Source of the DNA: Thermophilibacter provencensis
GTDB lineage: Bacteria > Actinomycetota > Coriobacteriia > Coriobacteriales > Atopobiaceae
Direction: 5' to 3'
Assembly (NCBI RefSeq): GCF_900128445.1
Contig: NZ_LT671417.1
Coordinates: 1,164,769-1,228,768, forward strand
Length of the DNA stretch: 64,000 bases
Part shown: piece after piece, positions 26,365 through 34,779 of the stretch
Numbering within the stretch: position 1 is the first letter of the stretch
Layout of the letters: each line of letters opens with the position of its first letter
Notes under the pieces: model-generated
Database searches by the model: none
Told to the model about the DNA's origin: nothing
Seen by the model: only the letters and a program-made list of their open reading frames with translations
Program-made: the position numbers and the translations under genes

Positions 26365-28899
26365 ATGGCAAAGGGGACCACGTTTCTGGAGGCCCACGGC
26401 GTGCCGGAGCTGCTGGCGCCCGCCGGCGGCCCCGAGCCGTTCAACGCCGCGCTCGCCGCGGGGGCGGATGCGATCTACTGCGGACTGGGCAATGACTTCA
26501 ACGCCCGTCGTGGCGCGCACAACTTCGACGACGAGTCGTTCGCCGCAGCGTGCCGTCGGGCCCACCTCGCCGGGGCGCGCGTCTACGTGACCGTGAACGT
26601 TGCCGTTTCCACCGAGGAGATGCCGCGCGTGCTCGAGCTCGTGCGCCGCGCGTGGGGGCTCGGCGCAGACGCCTTCATCATCCAGGACTGGGGCCTCATG
26701 GCGGAGATTCGCCGCCGGTGGCCGGAGGTGGAGACCCACGTCTCCACGCAGGCAAACGTGCACGACGCGCGCGGCGTGGCGTGGTGCCGAGACGTCTGGG
26801 GGGCAGACCGCGTGACCCTCTCGCGCGAGCTCTCGCTGGCGGAGATCGCGCGTATCGCGGAGGAGGGCGTGGAGCTGGAGTGCTTCGGCCACGGCGCGCT
26901 CTGCTTCTGCTACTCGGGCGTGTGCCTCATGAGCTCGCTCAATGGCGGGCGCTCCGCCAACCGGGGCCTCTGCGCCCAGCCCTGCCGCCTGCCGTATGAC
27001 CTCATCGACGAGGACGGCGGCGTGATGGAGATCCCGGGCGTGGCCACGCAGGGCCTTCCGGAGAAGAGCCGCGGGGTGGGCGGCACGCGCCTGCTCTGCC
27101 CCAAGGACTACTGCACCGTGGACCACCTCGCCGGGATGCGCGACGCCGGCGTGGGCTCGCTCAAGGTGGAGGGTCGCATGAAGGCCCCCGACTACGTGCT
27201 CTCCGTCGTGGGGGCCTACCGTGACGCGCTCGACGCCCTGGCGGCGGGGGAGGACTCCGAGGCCGCTGCGGCCGCGCGGCATCGCCGCCTCAAGCGGGCC
27301 TTCAATCGCGACTTTACGGACAGCTACCTCTGGGGTCGCTCCGACAACGACATGATGAGCTACGAGCGATCCAACAATCGGGGCGAGGTCGTGGGCGAGG
27401 TCGTGGGCTCGCGCCAGCTCGAGGACGCGGTGGTGCGCCGCGGGGGCGGGAACGGCGGGCGCGAGCGGATGCGCCGCCTCACGCGCGCGGACGTGGAGGT
27501 GCGTCTGACGGCGCCGGTGGACGAGGGCGACCTCCTGGAGCTTCGCCCGGTGGACGACCCCACGCAGTTCCTCACCGCCCCCGCGCCCTCGGATGCCGCG
27601 GCGGGGGAGACCATCACCTGCCGCGCGGCGCGCCCCATGCCCGCGGGCTCCGTCGTGCGCCTCATCCGCTCGCAGCGCGCGCTCGACGAGGCGGCTCGCG
27701 TGGCGGACAAGGACGTGGTGCGCCGCCGCCCGGTGCGCGTCCGCGTGACGGCGCGACTCGGCGAGCCCTTCTCCGTCGAGCTCTCGTGCGCGGACGGCGC
27801 AGCCTCCGCCCGCGCGGAGGGCTTCGTCGTTGAGGCCGCCCGCACGCGCGAGGTCACCGACCAGGAGCTGGTGGAGCACGTCGGCCGTATGGGCCAGAGC
27901 CCGTTTGAGCCCGTGGAGTGGGATGTGGTGCTCGACCCCGGCTGCGGCATGTCCTTCTCAGCCGTCCACAAGGTCCGCGCCGAGGCGTGCGCTCTTCTGG
28001 AGGAGGCTCTTCTCTCGCCGTATGCGAGCAGGGCGGCGTGCAAAGGGGACAGTCACTTTTGCACGCCCGTGCCGGCGCGTGCAAAAGTGACTGTCCCCTT
28101 TGCACGCCCTTGCGTGTGCGCGCTTGTGACCACGCCGGAATGCGCCGAGGCCGCGCGCGCCGGCGGAGCCACGCGCGTCTACGCCCCCGCCGACGACCTC
28201 GCTGAGGGCGAATGGCCCGAGGGAGTCATCCCCTGGCTGGACGAGATTTGCCGCGAGGGGGACCACGCGCGCCTCGACCGATGGGTGAGGCCCGGAGACC
28301 CCGTGGCGGTGGGCAACGTCTCGGAGCTCGCGCTTGCCGCCGAGCTCGGGTCCGCGCCCGAGATCCGCTCCTGCATCCCGGTGCACAACGAGTCCTGCCT
28401 GGCGGCCCTGGAGGATGCGGGCGCAGCGGGAGTCTGGCTCTCCCCGGAGCTCACGCTCGACGAGGTCTGCGCGCTCGCCCGCGCGTCGCGCGTTCCCGTT
28501 GGCCTTTCTGTCCTCGGCCGTGAGCGTGTGATGACGAGCGAGCACTGCGTGCTTCAGGCGCTCGGGCGCTGCGTCCACGACTGCCGTCGCTGCGCGCTGC
28601 GCCGCCGCAGGCTTTCCCTGCGAGACATCGACGGCCGCGAGCTTCCCGTCCGCACGGACGTCAACGGCCGATCGCGCATCTGGTTTGGCCAGCTGCTCGA
28701 CGCGACGCCGCAGGTGGACGCTCTTCTCGCCGCCGGCGTGTCGCGCCTGCTGGTGGACGCCCAGCTCATGGATGAGGAGGAGGTCGCCACAGCCGTGCGA
28801 CGCGTCGTGCGGGCGGCGGAGGCGGCTCGCGCCGGCCGCAAGCCTGCCCGCCGTCTGCCCGGCGCCACTTCCGGGCATCTTTTCTCCGGCATTGGGTAA
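26365..28899 (+). CDS. Peptidase U32 family protein (TrhP/YegQ-like), with in-frame palindrome
   Basis: 844 residues. The N-terminal U32 domain starts PELLAPAGGPEPFNAAL, and includes ECFGHGALCFCYSGVC and GLCAQPCRLPYDL, with the conserved Cys residues of the family, then a LKVEGRMKAPDYV motif. The long form has a second barrel-like C-terminal half. Members act in tRNA hydroxylation (TrhP-like) or as collagenase-like proteases; the Cys cluster favours the RNA-modification group, not certain. Residues 558-581 are encoded by a perfect 72-bp palindrome that inserts 24 codons without a frameshift. Start chosen at the ATG with GGGGGGAC upstream. Confidence 0.85.
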   Translation: MAKGTTFLEAHGVPELLAPAGGPEPFNAALAAGADAIYCGLGNDFNARRGAHNFDDESFAAACRRAHLAGARVYVTVNVAVSTEEMPRVLELVRRAWGLGADAFIIQDWGLMAEIRRRWPEVETHVSTQANVHDARGVAWCRDVWGADRVTLSRELSLAEIARIAEEGVELECFGHGALCFCYSGVCLMSSLNGGRSANRGLCAQPCRLPYDLIDEDGGVMEIPGVATQGLPEKSRGVGGTRLLCPKDYCTVDHLAGMRDAGVGSLKVEGRMKAPDYVLSVVGAYRDALDALAAGEDSEAAAAARHRRLKRAFNRDFTDSYLWGRSDNDMMSYERSNNRGEVVGEVVGSRQLEDAVVRRGGGNGGRERMRRLTRADVEVRLTAPVDEGDLLELRPVDDPTQFLTAPAPSDAAAGETITCRAARPMPAGSVVRLIRSQRALDEAARVADKDVVRRRPVRVRVTARLGEPFSVELSCADGAASARAEGFVVEAARTREVTDQELVEHVGRMGQSPFEPVEWDVVLDPGCGMSFSAVHKVRAEACALLEEALLSPYASRAACKGDSHFCTPVPARAKVTVPFARPCVCALVTTPECAEAARAGGATRVYAPADDLAEGEWPEGVIPWLDEICREGDHARLDRWVRPGDPVAVGNVSELALAAELGSAPEIRSCIPVHNESCLAALEDAGAAGVWLSPELTLDEVCALARASRVPVGLSVLGRERVMTSEHCVLQALGRCVHDCRRCALRRRRLSLRDIDGRELPVRTDVNGRSRIWFGQLLDATPQVDALLAAGVSRLLVDAQLMDEEEVATAVRRVVRAAEAARAGRKPARRLPGATSGHLFSGIG
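28036..28107. repeat. 72-bp palindromic repeat inside the U32 coding sequence
   Basis: Two 31-bp arms (28036-28066 and 28077-28107) are perfect inverted copies around a 10-nt loop. Each arm is itself partly palindromic (GTGCAAA ... TTTGCAC) around a GGGGACAGTCAC core. The unit is 24 codons long and starts exactly on a codon boundary. Related cores occur in gaps at 34718, 36292, 40482 and 59065, so this is one copy of a dispersed REP-like family inserted in a gene. Confidence 0.85.
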
Positions 28900-28900
28900 C

Positions 28901-28960
28901 ATGGTCTTCGGACGCAAGCACAAGCTGCCTCCCGGGCCCCAGGCGCCGGGCGAGGCATGA
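28901..28960 (+). CDS. Possible 19-residue peptide between U32 and NifU-like genes
   Basis: The ATG lies one base after the U32 stop and the TGA is followed at once by the NifU-like gene's GGAAAGGA. The peptide begins MVFGRKHKLPPGPQ: basic, then Pro-rich. No separate Shine-Dalgarno is visible, so it would depend on translational coupling. It could equally be untranslated spacer. Confidence 0.25.
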   Translation: MVFGRKHKLPPGPQAPGEA

Positions 28961-28974
28961 GGAAAGGACACCCC

Positions 28975-29211
28975 ATGGCCGTTGATCGAGCCCTTCTCGA
29001 CGCAACCCTCGACGTCATCCGCCAGAGCCTCCAGGCCGACGGCGGCGACGTCGCTCTCATCGACTGTACCGACGACGGCGTGGTCACCCTGGAGATGCAG
29101 GGCGCCTGTGCCGGCTGCCCGCTCTCCTCGCTCGACATGTCCGAGGGCATCGAGCGCATCCTGCGCGAGCACGTCCCCGGCGTGACGCGCGTCCAGCCCG
29201 CCGCATTCTAG
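28975..29211 (+). CDS. NifU C-terminal domain protein (Fe-S scaffold)
   Basis: A 78-residue stand-alone NifU-like domain with the redox-active CxxC in GACAGCPLS (Cys45, Cys48). It probably carries or assembles Fe-S clusters in the cytoplasm. The U32 proteins of the RNA-modification group and Fe-S assembly often co-occur, which fits the neighbourhood. GGAAAGGA at 28961-28968 selects this ATG over an earlier in-frame one. Confidence 0.9.
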   Translation: MAVDRALLDATLDVIRQSLQADGGDVALIDCTDDGVVTLEMQGACAGCPLSSLDMSEGIERILREHVPGVTRVQPAAF

Positions 29212-29228
29212 TACGGGGCGAGAAGAAC

Positions 29229-30050
29229 GTGTTCCTGAACGACCTTTATCACATGCTGGATCCGGTGGCATTTACGCTGGGTCCGCTCACCGTTCGCTGG
29301 TACGGCATCGCGTACCTGCTCGGCTTCATCTGCGCTGGCGTCGTGATGTACCGGACGGCGCGCCGCTGGGGGCTCGGGCTCTCGGTCGATGACGTCTTCT
29401 CCATCGTGATCGGGGTGGTCTTCGGCATCATCATCGGAGCGCGCCTGTTCTACGTGATCTTCTACGTCTGGGGCGCTGGGCTCTCGCTCTCGAGCCCCCT
29501 CGAGATCTTTGCCACCTGGGAGGGCGGCATGAGCTTTCACGGCGGCCTGGTGGGCGCGGTCGTGGGTGGTGCCTTGGTGTGCCGCCACTACGGCATCTCC
29601 GTGCCGACGGTGTGCGACCTCGGCGTGATCGGCGCCCCGATCGGCCTCTTCTTCGGCCGCTGTGCCAACTTCGTGAACGGCGAGCTCTGGGGCAGGGAGA
29701 CGGACCTCCCCTGGGGCGTCATGTTCGAGACGGGCGGCGGCGTGTATCGCCACCCCTCCCAGCTCTATGAGGCTATCCTCGAGGGGCTTGTGATCTTCCT
29801 CGTGCTCTACCTGATGTCGCGCCGCATGCCGCCTCGTCCGCAGGGCACCTTCATGGGGATGTTCCTCGTCCTCTACGGCGTGTTCCGCTTCCTCGTGGAG
29901 TTCGTCCGCGTGCCCGACGCGCAGCTCGGCTACCTCTTCGGGCCCATCACGATGGGCCAGCTCCTGAGCCTTCCGCTCGTCCTTCTGGGCATCGTGGTCC
30001 TTGTTGCGGCCCATCGCCTCAACCGCCCGCAGGTGGGCTATCTGGCATAA
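29229..30050 (+). CDS. lgt: Prolipoprotein diacylglyceryl transferase
   Basis: A 273-residue membrane enzyme that transfers diacylglycerol to the lipobox Cys of prolipoproteins, such as the cyclophilin lipoprotein in this window. Signatures: FHGGLVGAVVGG and GRCANFVNGELWGR, the Lgt consensus, within about seven helices. The GTG start is preceded by GGGGCGAGAAG, where the dispersed 9-mer occupies the ribosome-binding region. An ATG at 29253 is a possible alternative. The gene begins 17 bp after the NifU-like stop. Confidence 0.95.
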   Translation: MFLNDLYHMLDPVAFTLGPLTVRWYGIAYLLGFICAGVVMYRTARRWGLGLSVDDVFSIVIGVVFGIIIGARLFYVIFYVWGAGLSLSSPLEIFATWEGGMSFHGGLVGAVVGGALVCRHYGISVPTVCDLGVIGAPIGLFFGRCANFVNGELWGRETDLPWGVMFETGGGVYRHPSQLYEAILEGLVIFLVLYLMSRRMPPRPQGTFMGMFLVLYGVFRFLVEFVRVPDAQLGYLFGPITMGQLLSLPLVLLGIVVLVAAHRLNRPQVGYLA

Positions 30051-30063
30051 GCAACACGACCTG

Positions 30064-30113
30064 ACAAAGGCGACGGGGCCGTCTGTCATGACAGACGGCC
30101 CCGTCGCCTTTGT
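30064..30113. terminator. 50-bp perfect palindrome after lgt
   Basis: The 25-nt arms (30064-30088 and 30089-30113) are exact complements with no loop. They contain ACAAAGGCGACGGGGCC, similar in style to the GGGACAG palindromes. The position between convergent lgt and the CmpB-like gene suggests a bidirectional terminator. No T-tract. Confidence 0.6.
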
Positions 30114-30140
30114 GCCTTTGTCGGGCTATCAGCGAGGAGG

Positions 30141-31346
30141 CTATGCCGCGCGGGCGCTGTTCTCCGGCGTGATCTCCATGCTCTGGAAGCGGTGCTGCAT
30201 GTAGGCGTTGTCATAGTGCTCGGCGTAGAACTCCTCCACGGGAGAGCTCGGCGCAAGGCCGCTCTCGCGCTGGTACCAGCACTCGAGGGACTGCAGCGTC
30301 ATGACGCCGTTCACCAGCATGAGAACCGCGCAGAGCGTGGTGAAGGAGTAGCGCGCCTGCCAGGGGATGAGGTTGATGAGCTTCAGGAGCCACGGCAGGC
30401 AGAACTTGATCCACACAAAGCCGAGCGCGCCCCACATGCACATGAAGAGGGTGCTCGTACGGCCGGCAAAGAGGACCGCGATGGGGTCCGGAAAGAGCCC
30501 GAAAATCGTGAAGCCCGAGTAGTCCCATGCCACGGCGCCAAATCCAACCTGCATGAACCAGGAGACCGCCGCCTCGAAGAGCCCGCCGATCACGGCGGAC
30601 ACGAGGAAGATCACGACGGGGTTGGCCTTGTAGAAGCGGTTGAGCGCGATGGTCATGAGCACGGCGCCAAACCCGTAGATGGGGGAGAAGGGCCCATAGA
30701 GCATGCCGGCGCGGTCCTGGTAGACTCCGGGGTCCACCACGACCATGTGATACACGGTCTCGATGATGAGCCCGAGCACGCAGCAGACCACGAAGACCCA
30801 GAACAGGTTGAAGAAGTCGAGCTCAATGAAGCCGCGGTCGCCCTTGGCGCGTCCGAGCGTGCCGTCCTTGGCGGCCTCCTCGGTCTCCATGTCACGGAGC
30901 TTTCGCTGCAGGCGGCGCTCGGTGATGAGCGTGGGGTCGATGGTGGCGGAGATGACGAGAAGGATCACGAGCCGCACCCCGTCGTAGATGAGGTTGTCGC
31001 CAAAGCCGTTGAGCATGATCTCGAGGATGAGGTTAACGATGCCCACGCCGATGAGCGCGTAGGCGATTTGCGCCACGTGCCGGCGCCGGTCGCGCAGCAC
31101 GAGCACGCCAAAGAGGATGTACCCCGCGGCTCCAACGGCGAGCGTCACCACCTGTATGATCGTGAGGGTCATCGTGAGCGTGACGTCGTGGCTCTCGCGG
31201 AAGAGGCTGACGCCGTACTGGGCGAGCGGGATGGCGATCAGCGCCACCAGGGCGAGCACCGCTGTCGCCGTGACGAGGCAGTAGATGCCGTAGATCTTGA
31301 GCAGCAGGGGTATCTTTCGCTTTTCCACGGGGGTGGCGTCTGGCAT
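30141..31346 (-). CDS. CmpB-type putative ABC transporter permease
   Basis: A 401-residue membrane protein. The N-terminal part (about 15-165) has four to five hydrophobic helices and resembles generic small membrane modules. From about 190 it matches the CmpB/PF06541-type permease pattern (FWVFVVCCVLGLIIETVYH, LYGPFSPIYGFGAVLM, FEAAVSWFMQVGF). No ATPase gene is adjacent, so a transport role is only the family label. Start at MPDATPV chosen because AAAGGGA lies just upstream; the upstream extension is not membrane-like. Confidence 0.75.
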   Translation of the reverse strand: MPDATPVEKRKIPLLLKIYGIYCLVTATAVLALVALIAIPLAQYGVSLFRESHDVTLTMTLTIIQVVTLAVGAAGYILFGVLVLRDRRRHVAQIAYALIGVGIVNLILEIMLNGFGDNLIYDGVRLVILLVISATIDPTLITERRLQRKLRDMETEEAAKDGTLGRAKGDRGFIELDFFNLFWVFVVCCVLGLIIETVYHMVVVDPGVYQDRAGMLYGPFSPIYGFGAVLMTIALNRFYKANPVVIFLVSAVIGGLFEAAVSWFMQVGFGAVAWDYSGFTIFGLFPDPIAVLFAGRTSTLFMCMWGALGFVWIKFCLPWLLKLINLIPWQARYSFTTLCAVLMLVNGVMTLQSLECWYQRESGLAPSSPVEEFYAEHYDNAYMQHRFQSMEITPENSARAA

Positions 31347-31429
31347 GGGGAGTCCCTTTCTGGGAGCCGGGGCGCTGCCCCGGGGCGAGTGGTGCCCACA
31401 GTCTACCCGCAGAGAGCGACAAGAAACAA

Positions 31430-31469
31430 CCGGCGAGAAGAACGCCGGGCAGGACGTTCTTCTCGCCGG
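31430..31469. terminator. Hairpin built from two inverted GGCGAGAAG motifs
   Basis: CCGGCGAGAAGAACG (31430-31444) and its exact complement (31455-31469) with a 10-nt loop give a perfect 15-bp stem, 23 bp after the ppgK stop (minus strand). Each arm contains the 9-mer dispersed through the window. Confidence 0.75.
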
Positions 31470-31491
31470 TCTGGGGCATTGTCGACGACGG

Positions 31492-32244
31492 CTACCTGCG
31501 TTCCGCAGCGAACGATGCCGCGCCGACGATGCCGGCGTCGTTGAGGAGCTTGGCGGGGTAGACGGGCGTATCGACCTCGATGTACGGGAAGTACTTCTCA
31601 TGCTTCTTGCTCACGCCGCCGCCGATGACGAAGGCCTCGGGGCTGAGGTAGAACTCGAGGAGGCGCAGGTACTTGGTGAGGCGCTTGCCCCACTTCTTCC
31701 AGCTGAGGTCCTCGCGCTGGCGGGCGGAGTCGGCCGCCAGCTTCTCGGCGTCCTCTCCGTTCTTGCCCATCGCGATGTGGCCAAGCTCGGAGTTGGGGAT
31801 GAGCTTGCCGTCCATGACGAGCGCGGTCCCGATGCCGGTGCCCAGTGTGACGGCTATGACGAGGCCCTTGCTGCCGCGCGCGGCGCCGTAGCGCGCCTCG
31901 GCGAGGCCGGCGGCGTCGGCGTCGTTGACCACGCGGACGGGACGGTGGCAGGCCTCGGAGAGCTTGGCCGTAATGTCGACGCCGATCCAGGACTTGTCGA
32001 GGTTGGCCATGTAGCCGATGGGCCTGCCGGGATGGATCGGGGCGGGGAAGGCCACGCCTACGGGGACGGACGGGTCTACACGGAAGTTGTCGAGCAGCTC
32101 GCAGCACACGCGCGCGACGGCATCGGGCGTGGATGCCTCGGGCGTGGGGATGCGCAGGCGCTCCGCCGCGAAGCAGCCCTTCTCAAGGTCGACGGGCGCG
32201 CCCTTGATTCCCGACCCGCCGATGTCAATGCCAAATGCGTCCAT
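31492..32244 (-). CDS. ppgK: Polyphosphate glucokinase (ROK family)
   Basis: 250 residues. The N-terminal phosphate loop FGIDIGGSGIKG, the catalytic Asp in VVNDADAAGLAE, and LGTGIGTALVMDGK are ROK-kinase features. The C-terminal SWKKWGKRLTKYL plus VIGGGVSKKHEKY fits the actinobacterial polyphosphate-using PpgK. It phosphorylates glucose from polyphosphate (or ATP), feeding glycolysis and the phosphohexomutase route. Confidence 0.9.
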   Translation of the reverse strand: MDAFGIDIGGSGIKGAPVDLEKGCFAAERLRIPTPEASTPDAVARVCCELLDNFRVDPSVPVGVAFPAPIHPGRPIGYMANLDKSWIGVDITAKLSEACHRPVRVVNDADAAGLAEARYGAARGSKGLVIAVTLGTGIGTALVMDGKLIPNSELGHIAMGKNGEDAEKLAADSARQREDLSWKKWGKRLTKYLRLLEFYLSPEAFVIGGGVSKKHEKYFPYIEVDTPVYPAKLLNDAGIVGAASFAAERR

Positions 32245-32390
32245 GATGTCCCCCTTTGCCGAGTTGCCAATATGAAAATGTTAGGCGTATGTAAGAGGGG
32301 GGAGGGCCAAGCGCCGGCTATGCGGCCGCATTTGCTCGGGGAGTGTGGCGGGGGCGGAGCGGTGACGACCCCTCCGCCCCCGCCAGGCTG

Positions 32391-32789
32391 CTACCAGCGG
32401 ATGACGTAGGGGTCCTTGGTAAACGAGCAGAACGTGGCGATGCCGTTCTCCAGCGCAAAGACCGCGCAGTTGCCGTCGTCGGCAGCGTACATGGGCCGCA
32501 GCTCTGGGTACTCGGCGAGCACTGCCTCGCGCGCCTCTAGGCGGTCGTCGAGCACTGCGTCGGCCTCGATGCGCAGCCACGAGCCGTCCTCGCCCATAGC
32601 GCAGATCGCCACGCGCGGGTGGGCGAGCATCTGCTCAAAGACCGGCTTCACGCGCCCGGTCTGGACGTAGAGCCTGCCCTCGAACTTGGCGATGGTGCCA
32701 AAGGGGCGCACCTGCGGGTTGCCGGCCTCGTCAACGGTTGCCAGATAGTAGGTGGAGCTTGCCTTGAGGTAGGAGAGGACGTCGTCCAT
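32391..32789 (-). CDS. Pyridoxamine 5'-phosphate oxidase-like flavoprotein
   Basis: A 132-residue single-domain split-barrel protein, with YLATVDEAGNPQVRPFG at the N-terminus and a VAICAMGEDGSWLR segment typical of small FMN- or F420-binding PNPOx-like proteins. No B6-pathway role should be assumed. The gap 32790-32989 upstream holds a short hydrophobic stretch (SRRFLALVLLAAMICRKRR on the minus strand) that could be a remnant of a membrane anchor; no intact gene is visible there. Confidence 0.8.
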   Translation of the reverse strand: MDDVLSYLKASSTYYLATVDEAGNPQVRPFGTIAKFEGRLYVQTGRVKPVFEQMLAHPRVAICAMGEDGSWLRIEADAVLDDRLEAREAVLAEYPELRPMYAADDGNCAVFALENGIATFCSFTKDPYVIRW

Positions 32790-32989
32790 GGGTGCTCCCT
32801 TCGCTGCGCGGAAACGGTCGTTGGCGCTACTTTACTCCGCTGCGGGGACGGCGAGTCGCCGCTTGCGGCAGATCATCGCGGCAAGCAGGACGAGGGCGAG
32901 AAACCGGCGTGACCGCCATGGCGGCCATGGGCTCATGGCCTGCGAGCGCCCCGACGAGAGCGGCGGCCGCAGCGAGGGCGGCGACGGGG

Positions 32990-33262
32990 CTAGGCGAGAA
33001 GCTCGGCGTGCTCCGGGTGCTTCTCGAACCAGCTCACGGCGTAGGAGCACGTGGGGCGCGCGCAGTAGCCGCTCGCGGCGATGCTCGCCACGGCGCGACG
33101 CATGAGCTGGCCCGCGAGGCCCTGCCCGCGCAGGCTCTCGTCCACGAAGGTGTGGTTGATCTCCACGATGCCGGGCTCCACCACGGGGAAGGTCACCTCG
33201 GCCAGAACGTTCCACTGCTCGTCGAGCACCTGCACGCGGTCGCGCTCCATGATCCAGTTCAT
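32990..33262 (-). CDS. Small GCN5-related N-acetyltransferase
   Basis: A 90-residue protein of the short GNAT subgroup (YidJ/CG-type): VVEPGIVEINHTFVDESLRGQGLAGQLMRR holds the acetyl-CoA loop (RGQGLAG), followed by CSYAVSWFEKHPEH near the end. The substrate is unknown. Stand-alone, minus strand. Confidence 0.85.
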   Translation of the reverse strand: MNWIMERDRVQVLDEQWNVLAEVTFPVVEPGIVEINHTFVDESLRGQGLAGQLMRRAVASIAASGYCARPTCSYAVSWFEKHPEHAELLA

Positions 33263-33359
33263 GCTTCCTCCTTCAGTTGCGGTCTACGGCCTTATTGTCT
33301 CACACGACAACGGGTAGAACCTCCAACGAGAACAGTTGGCGGCAGTGGTCGGAGGCGCA

Positions 33360-34346
33360 ATGGCACGGGCTTGGCACATCGCAAACGGGCATCTCGCGAC
33401 GGGCGAGAAGGACGGTGGGCACGTCGTCATTCTCCTGCGCCTGGAGGAGGCGCAGGCGCGCGCCCTCTCCCACACGCAGCGCGAGGTGCTCGATCAGCTC
33501 GAGCACGCCGCGATGCCGTTTCTTGAGCGCACCTCCACCGGGGCGGCGGGCCTCGTGGTCACGCCCAGCGGGCGGAGGCGCTTCGGCTTCATTCTCAACC
33601 CCGATGAGCTGGTGCTCATTGATGATGGGGACGTCTGTGCCATCGCGCTCGGACGTGCTGTGGAAGACCGGGCGCGCGTCGAGGGGCCCGCTGGGGCGTT
33701 CTGTGTGCTTCTCCGCGAGCTGCTGCGCGACCACCCCGTGCGCATCTCTCGCATGCATGAGGACTTTGAGCTCATGGAGCAGCGGGTCCTCGAGGGTCGC
33801 GAGCGCCCGGATAGGCGCAAGATGATGGCGGACTCGCGCCGCATGCTGGGGCTCGACACGTTCTACCAAGGCATGTCTGATCTCGTTGCGGAGCTTGCCG
33901 AGGACGACTCCGGTCTCGTGGCGCCCGCGGACCGCGCGAGACTCCGCTCGCTCGAGCGCCTGTTGGGTAGGCTTGCCACGCGCCTTGAGTCTCTGCAGGA
34001 CTATAGCCTGCAGGTGCACAGCCTCTACCAGGAGTCCATCGACGTGCGGCAGAACAACGTCATGCAGTGGCTCACCGTGGTGACCACGATCGTGATGCCG
34101 CTCACCTTTGTCACCGGGTGGTACGGCATGAACTTCCCGCATATGGCGCTTTTTGACGTGCCATGGGGCTACGCCGCGGCAATCATGGTGTGCGTTGTGA
34201 TCGTGGTCGTTGAAGTGGCGTTCTTCTGGCATCGCGGCTGGCTGAGCTTTGTCGAGTGGCGTCACGACGACGGCAGCCGCAGCGACCAGCGCGCTGGCCG
34301 CATCTCCCGCAGGCGGTGTCGCAAGGGCGGCGAGCAGCGGGGTTGA
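33360..34346 (+). CDS. corA: CorA-family divalent metal transporter
   Basis: 328 residues. A cytoplasmic alpha/beta N-domain and long helices are followed by two C-terminal transmembrane segments (about 242-262 and 275-297). The loop between them has YGMNF, the CorA selectivity signature. It should form a pentameric Mg2+/Co2+ channel. GGAGG 5 nt upstream supports ATG 33360 rather than the in-frame GTG at 33336. The 9-mer GGCGAGAAG lies inside codons near the N-terminus. No Mg2+ riboswitch is visible in the short leader. Confidence 0.9.
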   Translation: MARAWHIANGHLATGEKDGGHVVILLRLEEAQARALSHTQREVLDQLEHAAMPFLERTSTGAAGLVVTPSGRRRFGFILNPDELVLIDDGDVCAIALGRAVEDRARVEGPAGAFCVLLRELLRDHPVRISRMHEDFELMEQRVLEGRERPDRRKMMADSRRMLGLDTFYQGMSDLVAELAEDDSGLVAPADRARLRSLERLLGRLATRLESLQDYSLQVHSLYQESIDVRQNNVMQWLTVVTTIVMPLTFVTGWYGMNFPHMALFDVPWGYAAAIMVCVVIVVVEVAFFWHRGWLSFVEWRHDDGSRSDQRAGRISRRRCRKGGEQRG

Positions 34347-34371
34347 TAGGCGCCCGCGGGAGGGGTATACC
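34343..34371 (+). promoter_or_regulatory. Sigma-70 promoter of the DUF1648-like gene
   Basis: TTGATA (34343-34348), a 17-bp spacer and TATACC (34366-34371), both close to consensus. The -35 overlaps the corA stop. A small palindrome CACGTAACGTG (34374-34384) lies at about +5. Confidence 0.65.
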
Positions 34372-34407
34372 ATCACGTAACGTGAGGGCGCGTTCGAGGA
34401 GGCTGGC

Positions 34408-34722
34408 ATGTCTGGTCTTGACTACGCGGTGCGCGACAAGGTCCTGTGGATGGCGCTTCTCGCCCTGTGCTTGGTGAGTGCGGCCATCTACGTATTCTGG
34501 GCGCTCCCGGCGATGCCGGACACGGTGCCCGTGCACTGGGGAGTGGGCGGCGTGGCGGACGGCTGGGACAGCAAGGGCTCCACGGTCTTCATGGGCGTGG
34601 TCACGCTCGCGTCGGCGCTCTTCTCGTCCACGTACCCCGCGGTCACGTTGGTGGCGCTTCTGGGCGGCACGGCGCTCGTCGCGCTCTACAGCTTCCTCCT
34701 CTGGAAGGGTGCCATCCGCTGA
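34408..34722 (+). CDS. DUF1648-like small membrane protein
   Basis: 104 residues with helices at about 12-34, 55-75 and 78-98. Between the first two is the DUF1648 signature: LPAMPDTVPVHWGVGGVADG. Members are often fused to SdpI-type immunity proteins, but this one stands alone. Function unknown. The stop overlaps the left arm of a palindromic repeat. Confidence 0.8.
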   Translation: MSGLDYAVRDKVLWMALLALCLVSAAIYVFWALPAMPDTVPVHWGVGGVADGWDSKGSTVFMGVVTLASALFSSTYPAVTLVALLGGTALVALYSFLLWKGAIR

Positions 34723-34758
34723 CTGTTAATTGGGGACAGTCCCCAATTAACAGTCAGC
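34718..34758. repeat. Palindromic repeat with GGGGACAG core
   Basis: The 20-bp arms (34718-34737 and 34739-34758) are perfect complements around a single base. The centre reads TTGGGGACAGTCCCCAA. It lies between the convergent DUF1648 and ABC-F genes and may serve as a terminator. The text just after (34766-34775) repeats TGCCTGTCCC, another fragment of the same family. Confidence 0.75.
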
Positions 34759-34779
34759 GAGTTGGTGCCTGTCCCCAGC

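Noticed and set aside
32790-32989. Gene in the gap between the PNPOx-like and small GNAT genes
   Set aside because: A short hydrophobic, basic-tailed stretch is readable on the minus strand but with stops and no start; too little to call a gene.
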